A stretch of DNA of 10,714 bases from Deltaproteobacteria bacterium (GCA_030620895.1 JAUXIU010000018.1:1-10714), one strand, 5' to 3'. Counted from the first letter of the stretch, positions 1-6,648 are shown. The notes: generated from the sequence alone by a model not told the origin. A program made the numbers and translations.

Positions 1-253
1 ACATTAATTCTGATAGTGTTTGTTGACCTGTAAAGCTCGTCCTGTTATACAGAGCGTCATAACTTTGCATACCTGTGTTGCTCCTCGGCTTGTCGTTGCG
101 GCGTACTACAAAGTACGCCTCACTCCTCGCCTTCGTCGCGCCTTGGTCTGCTTTGTTCTGACGCTCTGTATTCGCATTTAATTATGAGGCTCTGTATAAT
201 AGGATGAGCTTTACAGAAGTTGTCGTGTCAACAGACACTATCAGAATTAATGT
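1..253. mobile_element. MITE-like element: long imperfect inverted repeat
   Basis: Positions 1-27 and 227-253 are inverted copies matching at 26 of 27 bases. The arms continue inward: 28-62 pairs with 182-216 at 32 of 35 bases, with ten unpaired bases (217-226) on the right arm only. A second, inner pair is perfect over 12 bases (48-59 with 159-170, TACAGAGCGTCA). The centre holds a 7-bp hairpin (100-119) and two approximate direct copies of a CTCCTCG-CTT-GTCG-like string. No coding region fits inside. Terminal inverted repeats, short length and no transposase are what define non-autonomous miniature elements. The element may extend left beyond the window edge, so the outer boundary and any target-site duplication cannot be seen. 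It could instead be a large palindromic intergenic repeat of another kind. Confidence 0.7.
100..119. repeat. Perfect 7-bp hairpin at the centre of the inverted-repeat element
   Basis: GGCGTAC (100-106) pairs with GTACGCC (113-119) around the six-base loop TACAAA. It lies near the middle of the larger element. It has no T tract on either side, so it does not look like a terminator. Confidence 0.75.
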
Positions 254-312
254 GTTTTTTCAATTTTATTGACTATTGGATGCTGTCTTGGAAGGTCTTA
301 AGGAATAAACGG

Positions 313-579
313 TTATTTCAGCATACCCCTGATCGTTTCTTCGTATTCGGGAAAATATTGGCTTATTACAGAAAGGTCGAAGCTCCGCAAGATACTTGTG
401 TTACTCTCCCGCTCGAGAAGAAACACAAAAGACTGCTTCACAAGCTCCTCAGGTTTCACGCATTTATCCGTCAGTTTTTCATAGAAAGAAGGCTCAACCG
501 TTACTGTGTGTGTTGTAGTTGTGCCCTGCTCTACGGTAACTTTGAAGGTATTACTGTTGATTTTCTGCACAGTTATCAT
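313..579 (-). CDS. Conserved hypothetical protein, 88 residues
   Basis: This encodes an 88-residue soluble, acidic protein with no signal peptide or membrane segment. The N-terminal half (about 1-32) alternates hydrophobic and polar or threonine residues (TFKVTVEQGTTTTHTVTVEP), as expected of a beta hairpin. The C-terminal half (about 33-88) looks helical and holds the striking string LLERESNTSILRSFDL, then ISQYFPEYE. From memory, short uncharacterised bacterial proteins with a threonine-rich hairpin, a Ser-Phe-Leu-Leu-Glu-Arg-Glu motif and a Phe-Pro-Glu-Tyr-Glu ending recur in many phyla; no function is known to me. The ATG at 577-579 has no clear Shine-Dalgarno site, and a GGGACAGTTCCC palindrome lies just upstream (591-602). 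It faces the inverted-repeat element with 59 bases between them. The overlapping plus-strand reading frame is judged a shadow. Confidence 0.7.
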   Translation of the reverse strand: MITVQKINSNTFKVTVEQGTTTTHTVTVEPSFYEKLTDKCVKPEELVKQSFVFLLERESNTSILRSFDLSVISQYFPEYEETIRGMLK

Positions 580-590
580 TATTTATGCTA

Positions 591-669
591 GGGACAGTTC
601 CCAATTAATAAGAACACGCTTTGCGCAAAGCGCTATGCGCATGGCAAAATAAGAACTGGGACAGTCCCC
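591..669. repeat. GGGACAGTCCC-type motifs flanking a 16-bp palindrome
   Basis: GGGACAGTTCCC (591-602) and GGGACAGTCCCC (658-669) bracket a perfect 16-bp palindrome, CGCTTTGCGCAAAGCG (617-632). The string AATAAGAAC occurs beside each motif (607-615 and 648-656). The same GGGACAGTCCC family recurs at 949 and 1051, so this is a dispersed repeat and not a gene-specific site. Nothing else is recognisable between the 88-residue gene and the tRNA gene; 670-741 holds no gene or clear terminator. Confidence 0.7.
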
Positions 670-741
670 TATCTGGACATTAACTAACAATTAAAGGTTT
701 GACCCTAATGCCTCTTCCCTGACCTTATACGTATTGAAATA

Positions 742-815
742 TGGAGCGGGCGAAGGGAATCGAACCCTCGTAGAAAGCTTGGGAAGCTTTCATTCTACCA
801 TTGAATCACGCCCGC
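742..815 (-). tRNA. tRNA-Gly (anticodon CCC), CCA encoded
   Basis: The reverse complement folds as a complete 74-nt cloverleaf. The acceptor arm is GCGGGCG/CGCCCGC (7 bp), the D arm ATTC/GAAT with loop AATGGTA, and the anticodon arm AAAGC/GCTTT with seven-base loop TTCCCAA, giving anticodon CCC at loop positions 3-5. A four-base variable region follows, then a T arm GAGGG/CCCTT (one G-U pair) with loop TTCGATT. Discriminator T and genomically encoded CCA end the gene at 742. It should read the codon GGG. A GCGGGCG acceptor end is typical of bacterial glycine tRNAs. Confidence 0.95.
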
Positions 816-840
816 AGGTTCTTTAACACTTAACGGCTTC

Positions 841-869
841 TATTTACTATAAACATAAAATTCGGTCAA
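841..869 (-). promoter_or_regulatory. Candidate sigma-70 promoter for the tRNA-Gly gene
   Basis: On the minus strand TTGACC (864-869) is followed after 17 bases by TAAATA (841-846). The -35 box is good and the -10 box weak (three of six consensus bases). A start near 834 would leave a leader of about 19 nt before the tRNA. Spacing and position fit, but the -10 match is poor. Confidence 0.4.
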
Positions 870-881
870 GATTAAAAGCCA

Positions 882-937
882 GTATCGTGTATCGTGAATA
901 GTGTATTGTGAATCGAACCACGAATCACGCACGACGA
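882..937. repeat. Heptanucleotide array 1
   Basis: Eight consecutive 7-base units can be read: GTATCGT, GTATCGT, GAATAGT, GTATTGT, GAATCGA, ACCACGA, ATCACGC, ACGACGA. The first five are variants of one heptamer and the last three approximate its reverse complement, so the array can fold back on itself. A run of eight T follows at 938-945. A related array lies at 3121-3204. It sits in the 250-base gap between the tRNA and folK, which holds no gene. Confidence 0.75.
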
Positions 938-948
938 TTTTTTTTAAA

Positions 949-1061
949 GGGACAGTCCCCGTTCTACAGATTTTGTTAGAGGTTGGAGGAGGGAGGTTAG
1001 AGGCTTTAAACCTCAGCCTCAAACCTCTTTCCTCAATCCTCAAACTGCTTGGGACAGTCCC
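949..1061. repeat. GAGG/CCTC heptad palindrome flanked by GGGACAGTCCC motifs
   Basis: GGGACAGTCCCC (949-960) and GGGACAGTCCC (1051-1061) bracket two opposed heptad runs. The first is GAGGTTG, GAGGAGG, GAGGTTA, GAGGCTT (979-1006). After TAAA come CCTCAG, CCTCAAA, CCTCTTT, CCTCAAT, CCTCAAA (1011-1044). Together they form an imperfect palindrome built from 7-base units. The right-hand motif extends to the perfect odd palindrome TTGGGACAGTCCCAA (1049-1063), only two bases past the folK stop codon. It has no U tract, so a role as folK terminator is unproven. Confidence 0.75.
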
Positions 1062-1065
1062 AATT

Positions 1066-1560
1066 TCAATCTTCAAAGGTATCCTTGAGCTTTTTCACAC
1101 TACTTGTATCCTTAAGTTCTGAGAGCATCTTGGTTGCCGTTTTTTTGATGACAGGATGCAGAATATCTGGGGCTATTTCGGATAGCGGTACAAGAACAAA
1201 GGCCCTTTTGTCAAGGAATGGATGTGGTATGGTAAGGTCGCTTTCTTCAATAATCTCATCTCCATAAAACAATATATCAAGGTCTATAACCCTTGGTCCC
1301 CATTTACCGGTATCGACCCTCCCCATCTTCTGCTCAATCACTTTTAAAATATCCAGCAACCTCCTTGGATCCAATAAGGTAACAACCTCAACAACGCAGT
1401 TTACAAAATAATCCTCCTTGGTATTATGCCATGGCTCCGTTTCATAAAAAGAAGATATTTTCAGGATAGTAACCTTGTCTTTTAGGAGAGCTATTGCACT
1501 TTGGCAGTTTTTTACCCTTTCACCAACATTTGACCCAATACCAATGAGGGCAGTCGTCAT
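1066..1560 (-). CDS. folK: 2-amino-4-hydroxy-6-hydroxymethyldihydropteridine pyrophosphokinase (HPPK)
   Basis: The enzyme transfers pyrophosphate from ATP to 6-hydroxymethyl-7,8-dihydropterin, the step before dihydropteroate synthase in folate synthesis; it is cytosolic. The 164 residues match the usual single-domain length. Family landmarks are in order: IGIGSNVGER (6-15), ETEP (40-43), the long helix ending in IEQKMGR (75-81), then WGPRVIDLDILFYG (87-100) with the two magnesium-binding aspartates D93 and D95 and the ATP-loop residues W87 and R90, then IPHP and the RAFVLVPLSEIAPD block. The ATG at 1558-1560 has the strong Shine-Dalgarno string AGGAAGGGG two bases upstream. It is the last gene of the minus-strand block, 74 bases after dapL, so it is probably co-transcribed with dapL. 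Confidence 0.95.
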   Translation of the reverse strand: MTTALIGIGSNVGERVKNCQSAIALLKDKVTILKISSFYETEPWHNTKEDYFVNCVVEVVTLLDPRRLLDILKVIEQKMGRVDTGKWGPRVIDLDILFYGDEIIEESDLTIPHPFLDKRAFVLVPLSEIAPDILHPVIKKTATKMLSELKDTSSVKKLKDTFED

Positions 1561-1634
1561 AACCCCTTCCTTTTGGATTTCGGATTAAGTATTCTACAAG
1601 CAACAGATATCGGGTATTGTAATTATTTTTCTTT

Positions 1635-2870
1635 CTAAAACTCCAACTCCAAATCGGTTAACCTTTTCTTCATCTCACCAATAACCTTTCTTTCATCCTC
1701 TTCACCCTTTGCGCGAAAAGTCGCCGAAAATCTCAAGTAATGTCCTGTATTGTCCCACGGAACTGTTGAAATAAGTTTATCGGTTATTAGATATTCCGAA
1801 GCATCATCTGCTGTTTCGAATCTTTTTCCCCCCTTTGCACCCTTCGGAGATTTCACAAAAAGATAGAATGAACCGTCCGGCATCTTTGCTTTAAAACCTA
1901 CCGAAGTAAGGGCATTGATCATCAGCTCCAACCTCCTCTGATACTTTGCGGCTATCTTTTCAGTGATATCCGGGTGCTCCAGAGCATATATGCCTGCCTT
2001 TTGTATAGCTATAAACTGTCCAGAATCGTAGTTGTCCTTTATATGTGAGAATGCACTTATGACCCTCTCATTGCCTGCCACAAAGGCAAGCCTCCATCCA
2101 GTCATATTAAACGCCTTTGAGAATGAATGGATTTCTATCCCAACATCCTTTGCACCATCTATCTTTAGAAAGCTTAAAGGCTTTCTGTTAAAAGTCAAGG
2201 CTGCATAGGCTGCATCGTGAACAACAACAATTCGATACTTATGTGCAAATTCAACAACTCTCTCAAAGAAATCAACCGTAGCACATGCTCCAGTTGGGTT
2301 GTTTGGATAGTTCAGGTAAAGCAATTTCGCTCTCTTCAGATCGTCCTCAGGTATTGCATCGAGATCAGGTAGAAAATCATTCTCTTCCAGCAACGGCAGG
2401 TTAACCACCTCTCCTCTATACCACTGTGTGTGAGTTGCGAGTACAGGGTACCCGGGGACCGTCATTAAAGAAACATCTCCCTCGCTCACAAAGGCCGCCG
2501 GTATCATGGCTAGCGCAGGTTTCGACCCTATGGAATGGACAACCTCCTTTACAGGGTCGATGCCTGATACGTCAAATACCCTCTCCATATATATTGCAGC
2601 CGCGTTTTTTAATTTCTGTATGCCGTTATCAGCGTATCCCTTGTTTTCCGGTTTTGAACATTCTATCTTCAGGGCCTCTACAACTATTGGAAAGGCCATT
2701 CCGTCCGGTTCACCAACTCCAAAGTCAAGAAGTTCTGTATTAGGATGTGCCTTTCTTGCCAAGGCCTTAGCTATTTTTATCTTTTCAAATTTGTATATCT
2801 TTGTATCTTTTCCAAAGTTACTCCCGCCTATCCTATCAGCAAAGATATCCTGAATGTACGACTCGTTCAC
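1635..2870 (-). CDS. dapL: LL-diaminopimelate aminotransferase
   Basis: This PLP enzyme converts tetrahydrodipicolinate plus glutamate directly to LL-2,6-diaminopimelate, bypassing the acyl intermediates of the DapD/DapC/DapE route to lysine and peptidoglycan. The 411-residue class I aminotransferase fold is complete. It shows LLDFGVGEPDG (47-57), SIGSKPAL (113-120), NYPNNPTGA with the cofactor asparagine N191 (187-195), HDAAYAAL with D219 and Y222, and SFSKAFNMTGWR with Schiff-base lysine K252 (249-260). That last motif and the overall pattern favour DapL over aspartate aminotransferase or ArgD-type enzymes. The start codon is GTG (2868-2870), chosen because GGAGG lies six bases upstream. 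The gap to folK is 74 bases. Upstream, a palindromic repeat and a gene fragment separate it from argG, so it may need its own promoter; none was identified. Confidence 0.9.
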   Translation of the reverse strand: MNESYIQDIFADRIGGSNFGKDTKIYKFEKIKIAKALARKAHPNTELLDFGVGEPDGMAFPIVVEALKIECSKPENKGYADNGIQKLKNAAAIYMERVFDVSGIDPVKEVVHSIGSKPALAMIPAAFVSEGDVSLMTVPGYPVLATHTQWYRGEVVNLPLLEENDFLPDLDAIPEDDLKRAKLLYLNYPNNPTGACATVDFFERVVEFAHKYRIVVVHDAAYAALTFNRKPLSFLKIDGAKDVGIEIHSFSKAFNMTGWRLAFVAGNERVISAFSHIKDNYDSGQFIAIQKAGIYALEHPDITEKIAAKYQRRLELMINALTSVGFKAKMPDGSFYLFVKSPKGAKGGKRFETADDASEYLITDKLISTVPWDNTGHYLRFSATFRAKGEEDERKVIGEMKKRLTDLELEF

Positions 2871-2927
2871 CTATTGCCTCCATCTATTAGTTTTGGATTC
2901 GAAGTCAAGAAAGTTTCCATTACCTTA

Positions 2928-2979
2928 GCACGCCTTGACCCCGCTTACAAGGCGGGGTTTACGGCGTGCATCCTGTTAA
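2928..2979 (-). repeat. CCCCGC palindromic repeat, copy 1 (complete)
   Basis: Nested arms are GCACGCC (2928-2934) with GGCGTGC (2963-2969), and CCCCGC (2939-2944) with GCGGGG (2952-2957), around loop TTACAAG. The tail ATCCTGTTAA (2970-2979) is shared with the other copies. Read on the minus strand it begins TTAACAGGATGCACGCC, a 17-base string identical in all three copies. This copy is the only one with both outer arms. It starts nine bases beyond the stop codon of the truncated gene fragment. Confidence 0.85.
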
Positions 2980-2987
2980 GAGCAATA

Positions 2988-3110
2988 TTAATACTCTGAA
3001 CTACGAACTGTATTTACAAAGCTCCCTATCCCTTTTATCTCAACTATAAAATCACTCTCAATGATTCCATATCCTTCAAACCCATTATCTGAAAATCTAG
3101 CTAACTTCAA
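2988..3110 (-). pseudogene. Truncated fumarylacetoacetase-family N-terminal fragment (putative)
   Basis: A 40-codon frame begins with TTG (3108-3110), preceded four bases upstream by GGGGGT, and reads (M)KLARFSDNGFEGYGIIESDFIVEIKG before ending in a non-family tail at TAA (2988-2990). The pattern Lys-Leu-Ala-Arg-Phe-Ser, then Tyr-Gly-Ile-Ile-Glu, then Glu-Ile-Lys-Gly is, from memory, the typical N-terminus of fumarylacetoacetate-hydrolase-domain proteins, which normally run to roughly 200-300 residues. The metal-binding catalytic domain is absent. The frame breaks just before palindromic repeat copy 1, suggesting that a deletion or repeat-mediated rearrangement removed the rest. It could also be a chance short frame, or a real microprotein. 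The family assignment is inference from a short match. Confidence 0.45.
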
Positions 3111-3120
3111 CAGACCCCCA

Positions 3121-3204
3121 TCGTCAATCGTGTATCGTGAATCGTTATTCGTGTATAGTTAATCGTGTATCGTGGATCGAATCACTAACCACGAATCACG
3201 AGCG
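3121..3204. repeat. Heptanucleotide array 2
   Basis: Twelve consecutive 7-base units run without a phase slip: TCGTCAA, TCGTGTA, TCGTGAA, TCGTTAT, TCGTGTA, TAGTTAA, TCGTGTA, TCGTGGA, TCGAATC, ACTAACC, ACGAATC, ACGAGCG. The first eight are forward TCGTGWA-type units and the last units approximate their reverse complement. A six-T run follows at 3209-3214, as after array 1. It lies just downstream of the argG stop codon and upstream of the gene fragment. Confidence 0.8.
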
Positions 3205-3226
3205 ACTGTTTTTTATTCGTCATTCC

Positions 3227-4429
3227 TCATTTGCTTTTGATCATACTCTTTAACTTTAGTCTCAGAGCATTGAGTCTAATAAATCCTTCTGCATCTTTTT
3301 GGTCAAATACAGTATCTTCTTCAAAGGTTGCATAGTCAGGATGATATAGAGATTTCTTTGATCTCCTACCTACTATCTGACATTTCCCCTTATAGAGTTT
3401 TAACCTTGCCGTACCAGTAACACCTATGGCTGTTTCATCTATCAACTTCTGCAAGGCCTCTCTCTCAGGTGAATACCAATACCCATAATAGACCAATTCT
3501 GCATACCTCTGCATGAGGCTGTCCCTGAGATGCATTACCTCTCTATCCATAGTTATTGATTCAACAGCCCTTCTGGCTTCATGAAGAATTGTCCCTCCAG
3601 GTGTCTCATACACACCACGTGACTTCATACCCACAAAACGGTTCTCAACTATATCCACTCTTCCAATTCCGTTTTTACCACCCAGTCTATTCAATCTTTC
3701 AAGTAGTTTGGTAGGTGATAATCTCCTGCCATCTACCGCAATGGGGTTGCCGTCCTTGATATCTATCTCTACATAGGTAGGTCTATCAGGTGCCTTTTCT
3801 GGTTGTTGTGTCATTGTAAACATATCTTCTGGAGGTTCCATCCATGGGTCTTCTAATATACCACCCTCAAAACTTATATGTAATAGATTCCTATCCGTAC
3901 TATAAGGCTTTTCCCTCGTGGCAGTCACCGGTATACCATGTCCCCTTGCATAAGCAATGAGGTCCTCCCTTGACCTCATACTCCACTCCCTCCATGGCGC
4001 TATTACTTTTATATGCGGGTTCAGTGCATAGTAGGTCAACTCAACCCTCACCTGATCGTTCCCCTTTCCGGTTGCACCATGGCATACAGCATCTGCCCTC
4101 TCTCTCTTTGCAATCTCAACCTGCCTCTTTGCTATTAGAGGTCTGCCTATTGAAGTTCCAAGCAGATATCCCCCCTCATATACCGCTCCTGCCCTCAACA
4201 TCGGAAATATAAAGTCCCTCACAAACTCACCCTTGAGATCATCAATATAGACCTTGCTTGCTCCTGTATCTCTGGCCTTCTTTCTCAAGTTTCTCAACTC
4301 TTTCCCCTGTCCAAGATCTGCCACAAAGGCGATGACTTCGCATCGATAGTTTTCGATGAGCCACTTGATTATGACTGATGTGTCAAGTCCACCGGAGTAT
4401 GCAAGGACTACTTTCTTTACTTTAGACAT
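3227..4429 (-). CDS. argG: Argininosuccinate synthase
   Basis: The enzyme condenses citrulline and aspartate with ATP cleavage to argininosuccinate, the penultimate step of arginine synthesis, in the cytosol. The 400 residues are full length for the common bacterial type. The ATP-pyrophosphatase P-loop SGGLDTS is at 12-18, [11 protein letters not shown] at 88-98 and [11 protein letters not shown] at 118-128. Further on come [29 protein letters not shown] and [10 protein letters not shown]. The ATG at 4427-4429 has GGAGG five bases upstream (4435-4439). It follows argF by 96 bases, a gap holding palindromic repeat copy 2. The expected partner argH (argininosuccinate lyase) does not follow; a repeat array and a gene fragment do. 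Confidence 0.97.
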   Translation of the reverse strand: MSKVKKVVLAYSGGLDTSVIIKWLIENYRCEVIAFVADLGQGKELRNLRKKARDTGASKVYIDDLKGEFVRDFIFPMLRAGAVYEGGYLLGTSIGRPLIAKRQVEIAKRERADAVCHGATGKGNDQVRVELTYYALNPHIKVIAPWREWSMRSREDLIAYARGHGIPVTATREKPYSTDRNLLHISFEGGILEDPWMEPPEDMFTMTQQPEKAPDRPTYVEIDIKDGNPIAVDGRRLSPTKLLERLNRLGGKNGIGRVDIVENRFVGMKSRGVYETPGGTILHEARRAVESITMDREVMHLRDSLMQRYAELVYYGYWYSPEREALQKLIDETAIGVTGTARLKLYKGKCQIVGRRSKKSLYHPDYATFEEDTVFDQKDAEGFIRLNALRLKLKSMIKSK

Positions 4430-4446
4430 CTATTCCTCCAAAATAA

Positions 4447-4484
4447 TTAACAGGATGCACGCCTTGACCCCGCCTTGTAGGCGG
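4447..4484 (+). repeat. CCCCGC palindromic repeat, copy 2 (one outer arm lost)
   Basis: It begins with the shared TTAACAGGATGCACGCC (4447-4463), then TTGA and CCCCGCC TTGTA GGCGG, in the opposite orientation to copies 1 and 3. The CCGCC/GGCGG inner hairpin is intact (4470-4474 with 4480-4484), but the second outer arm is missing. In the argF-argG transcript it would form a small hairpin just before the argG Shine-Dalgarno site. A T-rich stretch follows on the plus strand, which is not the direction of the flanking genes. Confidence 0.85.
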
Positions 4485-4525
4485 AAGCTTTGCTTTTTTA
4501 CGAACGAATCTTTTATTTTGGCTTT

Positions 4526-5428
4526 TTACAGTAGCAATTCCAGTATTGCCTTTTGCATATGCAGCCTGTTCTCTGCCTGATCCCACACAACAGAGTTAGG
4601 GCCCTCAAGAACCTCTTCTGTTATTTCTTCGCCCCTATGTGCAGGCAGGCAGTGCATAACCATGACATCCTTTTTTGTAAGTTCCAGCATCTCTGGTCCT
4701 ATCTGATAACCCTTGAATGCCATTAAACGATTCTTTCTCTCCTTTTCGTGGCCCATGCTTGCCCATACATCTGTATTCAATACATCCGCTTCTCTTATGG
4801 CCTCTTTGGGGTTATTTACAACCTCAACAAACGACCCCTTCATGGCCCTTGCCTTCTCCAAGACACCGGTATCGGGTTGGAATCCTTTTGGGCATGCAAG
4901 TCTTAGCTCGATACCAAGTCTGGCAGCAGCTTCTATCCATGAATTGGCCATATTGTTGCCGTCTCCAATCCAGACAACCTTAAGTCCCTTGTAACCACCC
5001 TTCTTTTCAACGATAGTCATAATATCAGCAAGCACCTGACATGGGTGATGCAGGTCTGTAAGGCCGTTTATCACTGGAACCGTTGAATACCTTGCATATT
5101 CCTCTATTATCTCATGGCCATAGGTCCTTATAACTACCGCATCCACATACCTGGACATCACCCTCGCTGTATCTTTGATCGGCTCGCCCCTTCCTATCTG
5201 TGAGTCAATGTGGCTTAAAAATATAGAGTTTCCTCCGAGATGACATATGGCGGTCTCGAAGGAAACACGCGTCCTTGTCGAAGGCTTTTCAAATATAAGC
5301 CCCAACACCTTACCTTTGAGCGGTTGGTGTGGTATACCCCTTTTGTGCCTCTCTTTTAAGGCAACAGCCTTTTCCAGGAGATTATCTATATCTGACTTTT
5401 CTAAGTCATGTATGGTAAGAAGATTCAT
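4526..5428 (-). CDS. argF: Ornithine carbamoyltransferase
   Basis: It carbamoylates ornithine with carbamoyl phosphate to give citrulline. The 300-residue protein has all landmarks of the anabolic enzyme: the carbamoyl-phosphate loop STRTR (50-54), HHPCQVLAD with HPCQ at 128-131, the ornithine-side motif DVWASMG (220-226), and HCLP (259-262) with the catalytic cysteine C260. SMG together with HCLP distinguishes it from aspartate carbamoyltransferase. The ATG at 5426-5428 is preceded by AAAGGAA. It starts 29 bases after the argD stop codon, so the two are very probably in one transcript. Confidence 0.96.
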   Translation of the reverse strand: MNLLTIHDLEKSDIDNLLEKAVALKERHKRGIPHQPLKGKVLGLIFEKPSTRTRVSFETAICHLGGNSIFLSHIDSQIGRGEPIKDTARVMSRYVDAVVIRTYGHEIIEEYARYSTVPVINGLTDLHHPCQVLADIMTIVEKKGGYKGLKVVWIGDGNNMANSWIEAAARLGIELRLACPKGFQPDTGVLEKARAMKGSFVEVVNNPKEAIREADVLNTDVWASMGHEKERKNRLMAFKGYQIGPEMLELTKKDVMVMHCLPAHRGEEITEEVLEGPNSVVWDQAENRLHMQKAILELLL

Positions 5429-5457
5429 CGGTATTCCTTTGCAAATAAATGGTCCTT

Positions 5458-6648
5458 TTACTTATATCCATCGAGCACAGTACTTAATATCCCTATCATC
5501 TCATCTACTTCAGTCTCGGTAACCGTAAGGGGAGGTAAAAATCTCAATATCTTCTCTCCGATGCAATTTATAAGGAGTCCTTTTTGTAAACATATATTTA
5601 CAATATCCGCACCCGGAATATCTAGTTCCATACCAATAATCAATCCCTTACCCCTTGTCTCTCTTATAAAGTGATACTTTCTTTTAAGCCCGTCCAGTCT
5701 TTCAAAAAGATAGGTACCTATCTTTCGACAATTATCAAGAATATTTTCCTCAATGATTGCATTAACAGATGCAATACCTGCGCTCGCTGCAATTGGGTTT
5801 CCTCCGAAGGTCGACGCGTGGGACCCCGGTGTAAATGCAGAGGCCACATCATCGGTTGCGAGCATTGCGCCTATAGCAATACCACCAGCAAGCCCCTTTG
5901 CGAGGGTCATTATATCCGGCATTACACCATAATGCTCATAGGCAAATAGCCTTCCCGTCCTGCCCATCCCTACCTGAATCTCGTCGAATATGAGAAGGAT
6001 TCCCTCCTCCTTACAGAGGGCTTTGAGTTCCTTGATATAACCATCCGATGGGAGGATAACACCCCCTTCCCCTTGAATAGGCTCTATCATTATTGCTGCT
6101 GTTCTAGGAACAATCGCCCTTCTGACTGCATCGACATCGTTGAACGGTACATAGCTGAACTTTTCCAATAAAGGTTCAAACCCTTCCCGTATCTTCTTTT
6201 GTCCTGTTGCAGCCATTGCTGCCATCGTTCTTCCGTGGAAGGACTTCTCCATCGAGATAACTTGAAACCTGTCCTCACCTCTGTTATGGAAATACTTTCT
6301 GACCAGTTTAATCGCGGCCTCATTGGCCTCGGCACCGGAGTTACAGAAGAAGACCTTATCAGCAAAGGAGTTCTCGCAGAGGAGTTTGGCAAGCTCTGCC
6401 TGTGATTCTATGTAATAGAGGTTTGAGATATGGATGAGCTTTTCAGCCTGCTCTTTTATCGCCTTTACAACTGCAGGATGACAGTGCCCCAGATTACAGA
6501 CGGCGAGGCCGGCGACAAAATCAAGATACACCTTGCCATCCGCATCCCATACCCGCCTACCCTCACCCTTTACGATTGTAATAGGAAAGCGCCTGTACGT
6601 ATTGGTAACATGACGGTTGGTTAAATCTATTATCTCCTGGTTCGTCAA
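5458..6648 (-). CDS. argD: Acetylornithine aminotransferase
   Basis: This class III PLP aminotransferase converts N-acetylglutamate semialdehyde to N-acetylornithine. In many bacteria the same family also serves the lysine branch as succinyl-diaminopimelate aminotransferase, which DapL would make unnecessary here. The 396 residues include SGAEANE (104-110), FHGRT (137-141), FDEIQVGMGRTG with the cofactor aspartate D222 (221-232), the Schiff-base lysine K251 in LAKGLAGG, and HASTFGGNP further on. The start is TTG (6646-6648) with AAAGGG eight bases upstream; no ATG fits the family's N-terminus. It is the first gene of the minus-strand block, and no argB lies before it. Palindromic repeat copy 3 sits between it and the divergent recQ. 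No convincing promoter was found for it. Confidence 0.95.
   Translation of the reverse strand: MTNQEIIDLTNRHVTNTYRRFPITIVKGEGRRVWDADGKVYLDFVAGLAVCNLGHCHPAVVKAIKEQAEKLIHISNLYYIESQAELAKLLCENSFADKVFFCNSGAEANEAAIKLVRKYFHNRGEDRFQVISMEKSFHGRTMAAMAATGQKKIREGFEPLLEKFSYVPFNDVDAVRRAIVPRTAAIMIEPIQGEGGVILPSDGYIKELKALCKEEGILLIFDEIQVGMGRTGRLFAYEHYGVMPDIMTLAKGLAGGIAIGAMLATDDVASAFTPGSHASTFGGNPIAASAGIASVNAIIEENILDNCRKIGTYLFERLDGLKRKYHFIRETRGKGLIIGMELDIPGADIVNICLQKGLLINCIGEKILRFLPPLTVTETEVDEMIGILSTVLDGYK

Noticed and set aside
220..591. Plus-strand 123-codon frame opposite the 88-residue gene
   Set aside because: It starts inside the inverted-repeat arm, has no ribosome site, and its product looks like random antisense translation. 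The minus-strand frame has coherent protein features.
882..937. Possible CRISPR array
   Set aside because: Units are seven bases with no spacers of constant length, and no cas gene is present.
840..1076. Minus-strand frame through the repeat cluster between folK and the tRNA
   Set aside because: It translates the same repeats in the other direction; there is no protein-like pattern.
901..1122. Plus-strand frame through the repeat cluster
   Set aside because: It is made almost wholly of heptad repeats and GGGACAGTCCC motifs, with no ribosome site.
3138..3150. TGAATCGTTATTC resembles an ArgR (ARG box) operator
   Set aside because: It lies downstream of argG within a heptad array whose units generate this match, not at the start of the arg genes.
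4485..4500. T-rich tract after repeat copy 2 as a terminator
   Set aside because: The T tract is on the plus strand, whereas the adjacent argF and argG are transcribed on the minus strand, and the hairpin lies within their probable shared transcript.
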